A program made the translations under genes and the position numbers. A model generated the notes under the pieces. The model was not told the origin of the DNA and ran no database searches. It worked only from the letters and a program-made list of their open reading frames with translations. Below, in pieces: positions 34,373 to 45,548 of a stretch of 64,000 bases of DNA. The DNA lies in assembly GCA_034422455.1 (NCBI GenBank), contig DAOUJQ010000016.1:62001-126000 (forward strand). The letters are read 5' to 3'. The first letter of the stretch is position 1; every line of letters begins with the position of its first letter. The DNA comes from UBA1127 sp034422455 (lineage in GTDB: Bacteria > Chloroflexota > Dehalococcoidia > Lucifugimonadales > UBA1127).

Positions 34373-37042
34373 CTACTCCGCCAGCTGTGAGAGCAGCTCC
34401 CGGAGCCGCGCCTTCCGCTCCTCCGTCGACCGCTGGCGGTCGCGCTCCCGCTCGACGACCTCTTCCGGCGCCTTCGCGAGGAACTGGGCGTCGGACAGGC
34501 GCGAACCCAGCCGGCCGAGGGCCTGCTCGGCCTCGGCGAGCTCGCCTTCGAGGCGGGTGCGCTCGGCCTGAATGTCGACCAGCCCCGCCAGCGGGATGGC
34601 CATCACGGCACTGCTGACGACGGAGGTGACGGCGCCGGCGGTCGGGAGTTGCCCGCCGCCGTCGACGAAGCGCAGCGGCTCGACGCGGGCGAGGGCCCGA
34701 ATGAGCGGGGCCTCGGCCTGCAGCGCGGGGCCGTCAGCGCCGGGGTCCACCAGCAGCTCCAGCGGCTGCGCCGGCGGGATACGGAACTCGGCGCGGGCGT
34801 TGCGCACGAGGCGGATCGCCTCCCGCACCGACGCGATGGCGTCCTCCGCCTCCTCATCGTAGGCGCCAACGTCAGTCACGGGGTAGGCCGAAATCATGAT
34901 GGAGCCGGCGAGCTGGCGCTCCCGGGGGGCACGGGCGACGAGGTTCGTCCACGCCTCCTCGGTCACGAAAGGCATGAAGGGGTGCAGCAGCCGCAGCGTG
35001 GACTCCAGCACATGCACCAGCATCGGCACGGGCGAGGGACCGTCGGCGCTGCGGATGCGCACCTTGGCGGCCTCGATGTACCAGTCGCAGTACTCATTCC
35101 ACAGGAACTCGTAGATGGACTGCTCCGCCTCGCCAAGCTGGTACTCCTCAAGCTGGCGGGTGACGCGGGCGATGAGCCGGTTGAGGCTGCTCTTGATCCA
35201 GCGGTCCTCCAGGTGCTCCGGTTGCGGGTCGCTCCAGCCGGACAGGTCGGGCGCCTCCTCCATCGCGCGGACCACGTAGCGGGTGGCGTTCCAGATCTTG
35301 TTGGCGAAGTTTCGGGCGGCCTCGAGCTTGGCATCGCCGAGGCGGGCGTCGTTGCCGGTCGCGTTGCCGACGGTGAGGGCGAACCGCAGGGCGTCGCAGC
35401 CGTACCGCTCGATGGCCTCCAAGGGGTCGAGCACGTTGCCACGGGTCTTGCTCATCTTGGCGCCCTCTACGTCGCGGATGAGGCCGCTCAGGTAGACGGT
35501 GTGGAAGGGCGCCCGGCCGGTGTTCTCGATGCCCAGCATGATCATGCGGGCCACCCAGAAGAAGAGGATGTCGTGGGCGGTCTCCATGACGCTGGTGGGG
35601 TAGAAGTAGTTCAGGTCCCGGGTCTCGTCAGGCCAACCCAGCGTCGAGTGGGTCCAGAGGCCCGACGAGAACCACGTGTCGAGCATGTCCTCGTCCTGCG
35701 CCAGCTCGCGGGAGCCGCAGACGGGGCAAGCGGCCGGGTCGTCGTACTCCACGATCTGGGCGTCGCAGGCGTTGCAGTACCAGACCGGGATGCGGTGGCC
35801 CCACCAGAGCTGGCGGCTGATGCACCAGTCGCGCAGGTTCTCCATCCAGTTCTCGTAGATGCGGACGAACCGCTCCGGGACGATGCGCACGGTCCCGTCG
35901 CGCACCACGTCGAGGGCGGGCCCGGCCAGCGGGCCGATGCGCACGAACCACTGCATGCTGACCATGGGCTCGACCATCCGCGCGCACCGCTGGCAGTGGC
36001 CGACGGCGTGCCGGTGGGGCTCGACGCGCTCCAGCAGCCCCTCAGCTTCAAGCTGCTCCACGATCTTCGTCCGGGCCTCGAACCGGTCCATGCCCTCGTA
36101 GGGGCCGGCCTCGGCGTTCATGGTGCCGTCCTCGTGCATCACGGTCACAATGGGCAGCCCATGCCGCTCGCCGACCTCGAAGTCCGTGGGGTCGTGGCCG
36201 GGCGTCACCTTGAGGGCGCCCGTGCCGAACTCGGTCTCGACAGCCGCGTCGCCGACGATGGGGATGCGGCGGCCAAGCACGGGCAGGACGGCCTCGCGGC
36301 CGATGAAGGCCGCGTAGCGTGGGTCGTCCGGGTTCACGGCGACGCCGGTGTCGCCGAGGAGCGTCTCGGGCCGCGTAGTCGCGACGGTCAGGCGGCCATC
36401 GCCGTCCGCGAGGGGGTAGTGGATGTAGTAGAGGGCGCCGTCGGTCTCCTTGTGCTCGACCTCCAGGTCGGAGAGGGCGGTGGCGCAGCGGGGGCACCAG
36501 TTGATGATGCGCTCGCCGCGGTAGATGAGGCCCTTGCGGTAGAGGTTCACGAAGGTGTGGCGGACGGCCTTGCTCGGGCCGGGGTCCAGGGTGAAGACCT
36601 CTCGCGACCAGTCGCAGCTCACGCCGAGGCGGCGGTGCTGCAGGCCGATGCGGTCGCGCGACCGGCCGACCCAGTCCCACATGCGCTCCAGGAACTTCTC
36701 GCGGCCCAGGTCGTGGCGGGTCAGGCCCTCCTCGGCCAGCTCGCGCTCCACGACCACCTGGGTCGCGATGCCCGCGTGGTCGAGGCCGGGCAGCCAGAGC
36801 GCCGAGTAGCCGCGCATGCGGTGCCAGCGGGTGAGGGCATCCTCGACCGTCGCGCGCTGGGCGTGGCCGAGGTGGAGCTCGCCGGTCACGTTGGGCGGCG
36901 GCTGGATGACGACGAAGGGCGTCCTGTTCTCATCGACGACGGCCGTGAAGTAGCCAGCGTCCAGCCACTGCCGGTACAGCCGTTCCTCCACGGACGCGGG
37001 GTCATAGGCGCTGGGAAGCTGCTGCGGGGTCTGTGAGGTCAT
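34373..37042 (-). CDS. valS: Valyl-tRNA synthetase
   Basis: An 889-residue class I synthetase. It has the HIGH-type motif PPPNVTGELHLGHA, zinc-ribbon cysteines around NWCPRCATALSDLEVEHKE and YCNACDAQIVEYDDPAACPVC, an editing domain (TTRPETLLGDTGVAV) and the KMSKS motif in GAKMSKTRGNVLDP. A C-terminal coiled-coil arm (IQAERTRLEGELAEAEQALG) is present, as expected for ValS. All domains are intact. The MFS gene follows at 3 nt. Confidence 0.97.
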   Translation of the reverse strand: MTSQTPQQLPSAYDPASVEERLYRQWLDAGYFTAVVDENRTPFVVIQPPPNVTGELHLGHAQRATVEDALTRWHRMRGYSALWLPGLDHAGIATQVVVERELAEEGLTRHDLGREKFLERMWDWVGRSRDRIGLQHRRLGVSCDWSREVFTLDPGPSKAVRHTFVNLYRKGLIYRGERIINWCPRCATALSDLEVEHKETDGALYYIHYPLADGDGRLTVATTRPETLLGDTGVAVNPDDPRYAAFIGREAVLPVLGRRIPIVGDAAVETEFGTGALKVTPGHDPTDFEVGERHGLPIVTVMHEDGTMNAEAGPYEGMDRFEARTKIVEQLEAEGLLERVEPHRHAVGHCQRCARMVEPMVSMQWFVRIGPLAGPALDVVRDGTVRIVPERFVRIYENWMENLRDWCISRQLWWGHRIPVWYCNACDAQIVEYDDPAACPVCGSRELAQDEDMLDTWFSSGLWTHSTLGWPDETRDLNYFYPTSVMETAHDILFFWVARMIMLGIENTGRAPFHTVYLSGLIRDVEGAKMSKTRGNVLDPLEAIERYGCDALRFALTVGNATGNDARLGDAKLEAARNFANKIWNATRYVVRAMEEAPDLSGWSDPQPEHLEDRWIKSSLNRLIARVTRQLEEYQLGEAEQSIYEFLWNEYCDWYIEAAKVRIRSADGPSPVPMLVHVLESTLRLLHPFMPFVTEEAWTNLVARAPRERQLAGSIMISAYPVTDVGAYDEEAEDAIASVREAIRLVRNARAEFRIPPAQPLELLVDPGADGPALQAEAPLIRALARVEPLRFVDGGGQLPTAGAVTSVVSSAVMAIPLAGLVDIQAERTRLEGELAEAEQALGRLGSRLSDAQFLAKAPEEVVERERDRQRSTEERKARLRELLSQLAE

Positions 37043-37097
37043 GACGCTGCCTGCTCAGTGAAGTCGCGCGACGGGCCGACGGCCGCCGCACCGTTCC

Positions 37098-37126
37098 ATT
37101 GTAGCGCAGTACGTCATGGGGTGTCC
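37098..37126 (-). promoter_or_regulatory. Promoter of valS
   Basis: On the minus strand: CGGACA (37121-37126), 17 nt, TACAAT (37098-37103). The leader is about 50 nt. No T-box features were seen. Confidence 0.45.
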
Positions 37127-37215
37127 GATTGGGTTTTTCCCCACCCCGTTGTTGCGGTTTGCGTTGCATTGTCCCGCCCTGCACACCACAGCTACGGGTG
37201 GGATTGTTTCGTCCG

Positions 37216-37433
37216 GCGTAGCTGCGGGGATTCGTCTTGCTTTTCGTGTTGAAGCTGAGTTGGCACATTGCAGATACAACACGAATATTCACCGAGGGGA
37301 AGCGAATCCCGGTCCTTCGCGGGGCGGTTGTGCTGGTGTGGTGGCGGTGCATGGGGCGAGGGTAGCGGAGGGGACGGCGTTCGCGCGAGGGGGTGGTGGC
37401 AGGGCCCTTCGACAGGCGCAGGACGAGCGGCGT
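37216..37433 (+). repeat. Structured repeat family E, copy 4, with adjoining family A
   Basis: Outer stem GGGATTCG (37227-37234) with CGAATCCC (37303-37310), perfect. Inner stem TTCGTGTTG (37243-37251) with CAACACGAA (37277-37285), perfect. The loop has GAGTTGGCACATTGCAG. The right half to ~37403 is nearly the same as copy 2. A family-A unit (CCCTTCGACAGGCGCAGGAC, then GAGCGG) follows at 37408-37433. Confidence 0.78.
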
Positions 37434-37459
37434 GGGAAGGGCAACCAGGAGGGGGACCG

Positions 37460-38161
37460 CTACGGTGGTTCGGCAATCGCCATTTCTGCTACGCGCTGTC
37501 TGATGTTCTCTATGTAGTCAGTTGTTTCACCACGAAGCAGGTAGTCATTGGCACGTGCGAAGTCCCTGCATTCCTCGGGCAGCTTCTGGTACTCATCAAT
37601 GAAGTTGGCATTGCAAGTCTGACACAAGAGCCCGCGAATGAACCTAGCCCCTTTATCGTGATTGTGGTCTACTACCAACGATCCGCGCCCTCTGCCGGGT
37701 TTCTCAATCCCACAGAAATAACAACTGCCCCCCTGAGCGTCGTACATCGCCTGGTGGATTTCAGGGGTAATGCCATACTCATGCTTTAACTTGGACTTCC
37801 AAACACTGTACCCTTGTCTCGCTCTACGCTCAGGAGATTGCGCACGTAATTCCCGAGCTCTCGCATTATCCAGTTCCTTACGCAATTGCCGACGTTCAGT
37901 ATCCCGTTGTCGTTGCTCTGGTGTGCGGTTCGCGTAATCTTGGCGGCCCCTTTCCCGAATCGCCTCTCTCTGCTCCGGTGTGCGGTTTGCCCTTCTTTCC
38001 TTGCGCTTCTGAACCTGATCTGGTCTACGGCTCAGTTCGCGAGCTCTTGCCAAGAGGCAATCTCTGCACCGAGCGCTCTTAGGAGGAAAGACTGTCTTTT
38101 CAAACCATCGTTTGCAGTCCCTACATTGCTTGTGCGATGTAGCGGTGCTTTCAGAAGTCAT
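37460..38161 (-). CDS. Endonuclease VII-like HNH protein (233 aa)
   Basis: An N-terminal zinc ribbon (C13-x2-C16 ... C32-x2-C35) and a long Arg/Glu-rich helical spacer (~40-120) precede a recombination endonuclease VII-type HNH domain: LKHEYGITPEIHQAMYDAQG, C147/C150 (SCYFCG), VVDHNHDKG (D165, H166, H168), then FIRGLLCQTCN (C180, C183, N184). All metal and catalytic positions are intact. The ATG overlaps the stop of the upstream HNH gene by 4 nt (ATGA). Its GC is well below the surrounding genes. Such proteins resolve branched DNA in T4 and occur in phages and mobile elements. Confidence 0.82.
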   Translation of the reverse strand: MTSESTATSHKQCRDCKRWFEKTVFPPKSARCRDCLLARARELSRRPDQVQKRKERRANRTPEQREAIRERGRQDYANRTPEQRQRDTERRQLRKELDNARARELRAQSPERRARQGYSVWKSKLKHEYGITPEIHQAMYDAQGGSCYFCGIEKPGRGRGSLVVDHNHDKGARFIRGLLCQTCNANFIDEYQKLPEECRDFARANDYLLRGETTDYIENIRQRVAEMAIAEPP

Positions 38162-39207
38162 TGTCCCTTGCCCCTCTTGAGGTATTCATTCATGTACGGC
38201 CAATCCCAGACCAAAAACTTCTTCTCATATTGCGGGACCAATTTTAGATTGCAATTCTTGCACAGTAGCCCCCGCACTGAATGCATGGTTCCCTTTACAT
38301 GAGTCTCGTGGTCGTGATCAACTTCCAGATCTTTCAGGAGCGCACACCTTTTGCAGATGGCGCACTTGCCATCTTGTTCCGCGTAGAAGCTGTCCAAATC
38401 GAAGTCAGGTCCGTACTCCCTGCGCAGTTGAGCCCTACGCTCCTTATCGTTTAGTAGGACTTTCTCTTCTAGTGATAGATTGGCCCTTTGCTCCTTCTCG
38501 CGCTGCCCCTGGATGCGGCGTCTTTCTTTCCTTACCTCAGGGGGCAAGGCTCCGAGATAAGCCTGAGTCGCATCCGCCTCACAGCGTTTGCAAACTGCGT
38601 TCCTACGCCCGTAATGTAGCCGGAATTCAGAATAGGGCTTAGTCACCCCGCATTTGTTACACGTCTTTGTGTATCCTTGCTGCTCTTTTACACGTCGGTC
38701 TTCAATGATGCACTCATCGCTGCAGTGCTGGGTTCTGGTTCCCTTTGCCTTGAAGGGCCTATAACACACTACACACGTTCGGGTTAGGGGCTTTGAACAG
38801 TCATCACATAATTTGGCCCTGTGCCCCCTCTCCACGGGAAGCTGGTCTCCACATTCTCTACAGGTTCTGCCTTGCGGGTTATACCCCGTCTTCTCCCGAT
38901 GCGCCTGTCTCTTACGGTCTCGGTATACCTCAAGCCTTTCTGGATTCTTCTCCCTCCACTCTTGGTGCTTCTGCTTGCCCTTGGGCGATTGCTGGTACTT
39001 CTTGACTTGTTGCAGCACTGTTTCTCGGTTTGCCTGGTAGTTGATCCTGCCGCGCTCCCTTGCTCTCGCCTTCTCCCTCTCGTAGGCGCACGACTTGCAG
39101 CGAAGCGCCTTTGGGCTTAAGTCCGAGATGTCTTTTGGACAATCCAAGCAAGGGCGATAGCTACCAGAGTTCTGCGCCTCTTCAAGAACAGTTGGCTTGT
39201 TTGCCAT
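38158..39207 (-). CDS. Endonuclease VII-like HNH protein with four zinc ribbons (349 aa)
   Basis: Four CxxC...CxxC-type ribbons are read in order: C20/C23-C37/C40, RTCRECGDQL...KLCDDC, RTCVVCYRPF...HCSDEC and KTCNKCGVTKPYSEF...AVCKRC. They are followed by basic spacers and a C-terminal HNH domain (DGKCAICKRC, LEVDHDHETH, SVRGLLCKNCN). It shares the C-terminal nuclease with the next gene but has more zinc modules. Start at 39207 (GGAAGG 8 nt upstream); an in-frame ATG at 39255 is possible. Low GC. The two genes form a translationally coupled operon of unknown function. Confidence 0.78.
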   Translation of the reverse strand: MANKPTVLEEAQNSGSYRPCLDCPKDISDLSPKALRCKSCAYEREKARARERGRINYQANRETVLQQVKKYQQSPKGKQKHQEWREKNPERLEVYRDRKRQAHREKTGYNPQGRTCRECGDQLPVERGHRAKLCDDCSKPLTRTCVVCYRPFKAKGTRTQHCSDECIIEDRRVKEQQGYTKTCNKCGVTKPYSEFRLHYGRRNAVCKRCEADATQAYLGALPPEVRKERRRIQGQREKEQRANLSLEEKVLLNDKERRAQLRREYGPDFDLDSFYAEQDGKCAICKRCALLKDLEVDHDHETHVKGTMHSVRGLLCKNCNLKLVPQYEKKFLVWDWPYMNEYLKRGKGQ

Positions 39208-39379
39208 TGGTGTGCCTTCCGCATTCTGCTTTGCCGTGATTCTGGGAGTTGCCATCTGCCCGCGAGACGATCTTCACATACCTCAAAGAAATTTTCAATG
39301 GAGTGTTCTTTATCACCTAAGACGTAAACACAAAACAAATCGCCAATGTCAGATGCTTCTTGTGCATTTCGGCGGGGAT

Positions 39380-39645
39380 CGGGCGACCACTAGGGTCGCC
39401 CCTATGGGGTGCGTGTGCGGCGGAGTCAGTTGGCGGCGGGGTTTCTGGATACCGGCATGCGCCGGTATGAGGGTGGGGGTGGCGTGAACGAGAGCCGCAC
39501 CGTGTTGGCTTGCCCCGCCGCAGCACAGCCCCTCTGGGTTCCTGCCTGCGCAGGAACGACGATAGAGGGGGAGGACAGCGGGGAGTCAGGTGGGTGGCAG
39601 CAGGATTCCTAGATACCGGCATGCGCCGGTATGGGGGTGGGGGCT
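39380..39645 (+). repeat. Repeat cluster: C, B, D, B
   Basis: Family C variant (GGGCGACC-ACTAG-GGTCGCCC), family B (39446-39470), family D (GGGTTCCTGCCTGCGCAGGA, then ACGACG) and family B (39612-39636). It lies upstream of the endonuclease VII-like operon; no gene is supported in this gap (39208-39643). Confidence 0.87.
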
Positions 39646-40084
39646 AGGGGAGGCGGTCTCCGAAGGCTACGACGATACGGTCGTCGTCCTTGAAGACGAT
39701 GGCGCGGTAGTCGTCCGTGTAGGGTTGGCCGTTGAGGGAGACGTTCTCGACGGCCGAGCCGGGGCGCTCGTCAGGGCTGTCCTCCCAGACCTCGAAGAAG
39801 TCGCCGACGGTGTGCTCATTGCCGTCGGAGATGTAGACGTAGGAGGAGTCGTCAAAGGTGTGGACGGGCCCGGCGCAGCCGTCCTCCACGCCGATGCCGG
39901 CGGGCAGGAACTCCGGGTTGCCGTTCCAGACGGTGACCAGGGTGACCTTGATGCCGGCGGCGCGCTCGCTCTCACTGACGCACGAGTCATCGCCGTCGCG
40001 GCATGCGGCCGACAGCAGGGTGAGAGCGGCGAGGGTGGCGGCTGCGACCGACACGACAGGTATGTTGCGTATAGGCGCCCGCAT
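39644..40084 (-). CDS. Predicted exported protein (146 aa)
   Basis: The N-terminus has a basic start and a hydrophobic stretch (IPVVSVAAATLAALTLLSAAC), consistent with a signal peptide ending in a weak lipobox (SAAC). The mature part is acidic, rich in aromatic and Asp/Gly residues (GDFFEVWEDSPDERPGS), and looks like a small beta-sandwich. No family recognised. Start is the ATG at 40084 with AGAGGAAA upstream; a longer reading to 40156 would lack a site. Confidence 0.62.
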   Translation of the reverse strand: MRAPIRNIPVVSVAAATLAALTLLSAACRDGDDSCVSESERAAGIKVTLVTVWNGNPEFLPAGIGVEDGCAGPVHTFDDSSYVYISDGNEHTVGDFFEVWEDSPDERPGSAVENVSLNGQPYTDDYRAIVFKDDDRIVVAFGDRLP

Positions 40085-40137
40085 ATCTGAATTTCCTCTA
40101 TCTTCTCCAGGTGTGTTTTGCACGCCGGGTCCCGTTG

Positions 40138-40270
40138 ACACGGGACGGGCGACCACGAGGGTCGCCCCTACGGCACCCCCATCTAACCTTCCCCCATCAA
40201 GGGGGAAGGGGCTTCATTCCTGGATACCGGCCCCGTATCGGAGTACGGGGGGTCATGTGCCGGTATGGGG
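40138..40270 (+). repeat. Repeat cluster: C, F, long B variant
   Basis: Family C variant (GGGCGACC-ACGAG-GGTCGCCC), family F (CATCTAACCTTCCCCCATCA, then AGGGGGAAGG) and a long B variant with nested CCCCGTATCGGAGTACGGGG. Confidence 0.85.
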
Positions 40271-40278
40271 GCGTGGTT

Positions 40279-41031
40279 TTATGTCCGGTGGGAGGCCAGG
40301 TGGGCGGAGAGGTCCTCTTCCGCGACGGACGGGAGCGAGCCGAGCCTGTCGTGGAGCCACTCCAGCCCTTTGCGCGTGTCGCTGGCGACCCGCGCCGGGT
40401 CCGAGCGGTAGACGCGCAGCTTGAAGAGCCAGTAGGTGAAGGCCTTCAGCTCGGTGCCGGGGGCGTCCAGCGCGTCCGCCCATGGCCAGTCGCCGCGGAA
40501 CTCCTCCAGCAGCTCGCCGCGAGGCCGGCCGTAGATCCGGCTGAAGACGGTGTCCGTCATGCGGCGGCGCGATCGGACGCCGAAGCTGAGCCGCTCCTTG
40601 CGCACCTCCTGGTTGACGGCGAGCTGCAGGGCTTGCTCCACGGTGACGCCGTACCAGTAGTTCAGGTGCGCTCGGTACTTGGTGACGCCCAGCAGCCGCC
40701 GGATTTCTTCTACGGGCATATCAAGGAGGAAGCGTCCCGTTCGCAGCAGACCGCGCTGGTCATCGTCGGGGATGAGCTCGCTGACGGTTGACGCCAGGCG
40801 TCGCGCGAGAAGCTGCCAGTCAAAGGCCTCACCCATGAGCAGGTAGCGGCGGCGGACGCCCGATAGAACCTCCTCCGGCATCGTCCACTGCTCCATCGCC
40901 TGCAGGAGGGCCTCCTGCCAGGGTTGACCGCCCTCGATGGCCCGCCGGAGCGCGAGCGTCGTGTCCGCTACGAGGGCGTCATCGGAGACTGCGCCGTTGG
41001 TGGTAGCAGCACGGTCGCGCGTGTCCGTCAT
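40279..41031 (-). CDS. Hypothetical protein in the secA operon (250 aa)
   Basis: A soluble, mostly helical protein with no signal peptide or membrane segment. Conserved-looking stretches are TMPEEVLSGVRRRYLLMGEAFDWQLLARRLAST, EEIRRLLGVTKYRAHLNYWYGVTVEQAL and SDPARVASDTRKGLEWLHDRL. The middle could be a helix-turn-helix, but this is weak. The ATG at 41031 overlaps the stop of the helix-hairpin-helix gene by 4 nt, so it is the third gene of a secA-led operon. No family recognised. Confidence 0.62.
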   Translation of the reverse strand: MTDTRDRAATTNGAVSDDALVADTTLALRRAIEGGQPWQEALLQAMEQWTMPEEVLSGVRRRYLLMGEAFDWQLLARRLASTVSELIPDDDQRGLLRTGRFLLDMPVEEIRRLLGVTKYRAHLNYWYGVTVEQALQLAVNQEVRKERLSFGVRSRRRMTDTVFSRIYGRPRGELLEEFRGDWPWADALDAPGTELKAFTYWLFKLRVYRSDPARVASDTRKGLEWLHDRLGSLPSVAEEDLSAHLASHRT

Positions 41032-41518
41032 GGCCGCACCGCCGTCACGCGTCGTTCGGCCAGGAGGGCACGGATGGCCTCGACGGAGCGGGAGCCGGTG
41101 CTGGGCAGCCACGCGCCCGCGCCGGCGTCCAGCGCGGCCTCGACGTCCGACTCGGTCGCGGCGCTGGTCTCGTCCAAAAGCCTGCGCACGGACGCGCCGC
41201 CGATACCCTCGACATCGAGCAGCGTCAACGCAAGAGGCGGCACGTTTGCCGCCTCTCTCTCGTAGGTGCGGACGTGTCCCGTTTCCAACAGCTCATGCAC
41301 CTTGCCGTCGATCGCTTTTCCGATGCCTGGGACGGCCTGCAGGTTCGAGCCGCTCGCCACCATCTCGGTCAGCGAACCGGGGAGATCCCGGATGGCCTGC
41401 GCGCCCTTGCGGTAGGCCCGCGCCTTGAAGCCGCCGCCCTCCTGCATCTCGTACAGGCCGGCCAGCCGGTCGAACATCGCGGCGATGGACTCGTTCGTAT
41501 GGCTGGAATCGGCAGACA

Positions 41519-41519
<1 letters not shown>
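41028..41519 (-). CDS. Helix-hairpin-helix protein resembling the PolX N-terminus (163 aa)
   Basis: Residues 10-110 follow the 8-kDa plus HhH fingers of family X DNA polymerases: IAAMFDRLAGLYEMQEGGGFKARAYRKGAQAIRDLPG, then LQAVPGIGKAIDGKVHELLETGHVRTYE. A second hairpin, LDVEGIGGASVRRLLDE, follows. No polymerase palm or PHP domain is encoded, so this is a stand-alone DNA-binding module. Start is the ATG at 41519, overlapping the secA stop by 1 nt (TGATG). Its partner may be the 250-aa protein downstream. Confidence 0.72.
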
Positions 41520-44233
<2,714 letters not shown>

Positions 44234-44254
44234 GAACAGTCCCTTCTCCCATCG

Positions 44255-44342
44255 TCATCCCGCGCAGGCGGGATCCCCCTTGCGCCCCTGGATCCCCGCC
44301 CCCGCCTTCGCGGGGGTGACGTTCTTTTGCGGGAATGACGGA
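44255..44342. repeat. Family D hairpins, one inverted
   Basis: CGTCATCCCGCGCAGGCGGG, then ATCCCC is family D in reverse, followed by forward copies GGATCCCCGCCCCCGCCTTC, GCGGGGGTGACG and a partial GCGGGAATGACGG. This lies in the secA leader region, downstream of prs. It is the second exception to uniform repeat orientation. Confidence 0.75.
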
Positions 44343-44358
44343 GGGGGGTGCGGCGCGC

Positions 44359-45312
44359 CTACACGTCGTTGAATAGCTCGCCGACTGAGCGGCCCTCGTG
44401 GATGCGGCAGATTGCCTCACCCAGCAGGCTGGCCACGGACAGCACCTTCACCTTGGACAGGTTGGTCGCGGCCGCGCTCGGGAGCGTGTCCGTCACCACC
44501 ATCTCCTCGATGCCCATGCTATCAAGCCGCTCCACGGCCGGGCTCGTGAATACGCCGTGGGTTGAGCTCGAGTAGACCTCCCTTGCCCCCGCGTTGAGGA
44601 CTGCGCCGACGGCCAGCTCCAGCGAGCCGCCGGTGCCCGTCTCGTCGTCAAAGGTGATGGCCGTCCGGCCCTTCACATCTCCTATAACGTTCATGACCTC
44701 CGTATGGTCATGGTTGTCGAGCCGCCGCTTCTCGATGATGGCCAGCGGCGCGCCGAGCTTCGTCGCCATGTCCCGCGCGCGCTTGCTGATGCCGATGTCG
44801 ACGGACACCACGACCGGGTCCGGCAGCTCCTTGCGCAGGAAGTAGTCCGCCAGGAGCGGCAGGGCCGTCAGCTCGTCCACGGGGATGTTGAAGAAGCCCT
44901 GGATCTGGCCTGCGTGCATGTCGATAGTCACCACGCGGTTGGCACCGGCGACGGTGAGCAGGTCGGCGAGCAGCCGCGCCGTGATCGGCACGCGGGGCTG
45001 GTCCTTCTTGTCGGTGCGGCCGTAGGCGTAGTAGGGGATGACCGCCGTGATGCGGCCCGCCGAGGCCCGCTTGGCCGCGTCGATCATGATGAGCAGCTCC
45101 ATGATCGTGTCGTTCACGGGATAGGAGAATGGCTGGACGATGAAGATGTCCTGCTGCCGAATGTTCTCCTCGTACTGCACGAAGGTGTTGTCGTTGGAGA
45201 ACTTGGTCACGCGGGCCTTGCCCAGCGGCATTTCCAGGTACTCGCAGACGTCCTCGGCCAACGCCGTGTGCGAGTTGCCGCTGAAGATCTTCATCTCTTC
45301 CAAATAGGGCAT
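44359..45312 (-). CDS. prs: Ribose-phosphate pyrophosphokinase
   Basis: A 317-residue enzyme making PRPP from ribose-5-phosphate and ATP. It has MKIFSGNSHTALAEDVCEYL, IFIVQPFSYPVNDTIMELLIMIDAAKRASAGRITAVIPYYAYGRTDKK (ATP site), VVTIDMHAGQIQGFFNIPVD, KRRLDNH and the PRPP loop ITFDDETGTGGSL. The last differs slightly from the usual D-D-x-x-x-T-G-G-T. Start at 45312 with GGAGGGG 6 nt upstream. It diverges from purA; both feed purine synthesis. Confidence 0.94.
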   Translation of the reverse strand: MPYLEEMKIFSGNSHTALAEDVCEYLEMPLGKARVTKFSNDNTFVQYEENIRQQDIFIVQPFSYPVNDTIMELLIMIDAAKRASAGRITAVIPYYAYGRTDKKDQPRVPITARLLADLLTVAGANRVVTIDMHAGQIQGFFNIPVDELTALPLLADYFLRKELPDPVVVSVDIGISKRARDMATKLGAPLAIIEKRRLDNHDHTEVMNVIGDVKGRTAITFDDETGTGGSLELAVGAVLNAGAREVYSSSTHGVFTSPAVERLDSMGIEEMVVTDTLPSAAATNLSKVKVLSVASLLGEAICRIHEGRSVGELFNDV

Positions 45313-45390
45313 GCCAACCCCTCCTATCTCTAAGGGAGATTTACCCCGCCGGCAGCGCCAAAGCTGCCAGGACGCCGCCAAGCACCGTGG

Positions 45391-45399
45391 ATTATACCA
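45391..45399 (-). promoter_or_regulatory. Extended -10 promoter of prs
   Basis: On the minus strand TGGTATAAT (TG-n-TATAAT), a perfect -10 with the extended element. No -35 consensus. The leader is about 70 nt. Confidence 0.55.
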
Positions 45400-45479
45400 T
45401 GCGACCAGTACAAAAACCCCGTAGAACCGGTCTCTTGAGACCCCTTCGAGGGCGAGGGCTTTGGCGCCGCAGTCCATGA

Positions 45480-45508
45480 TTCCAATGAAGCGCCCTGTCT
45501 GCTAGAAT
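45480..45508 (+). promoter_or_regulatory. Promoter of purA
   Basis: Extended -10 TGCTAGAAT (45500-45508) with a weak TTCCAA -35 at 17 nt. The leader is about 34 nt and holds GGAGGGGG. It is divergent from the prs promoter. Confidence 0.5.
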
Positions 45509-45548
45509 AACTATTCGCGGATTCGAACCATCAAGCCCTGGAGGGGGT

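Noticed and set aside
39256..39338. Small open frame upstream of the first endonuclease VII-like gene (MFCVYVLGDKEHSIEN).
   Set aside because: It overlaps the endonuclease gene in another frame and has no supported start or family match.
44255..44342. secA leader hairpins as a SecM-like or riboswitch control.
   Set aside because: They belong to the dispersed family D repeats and no upstream arrest peptide is encoded.
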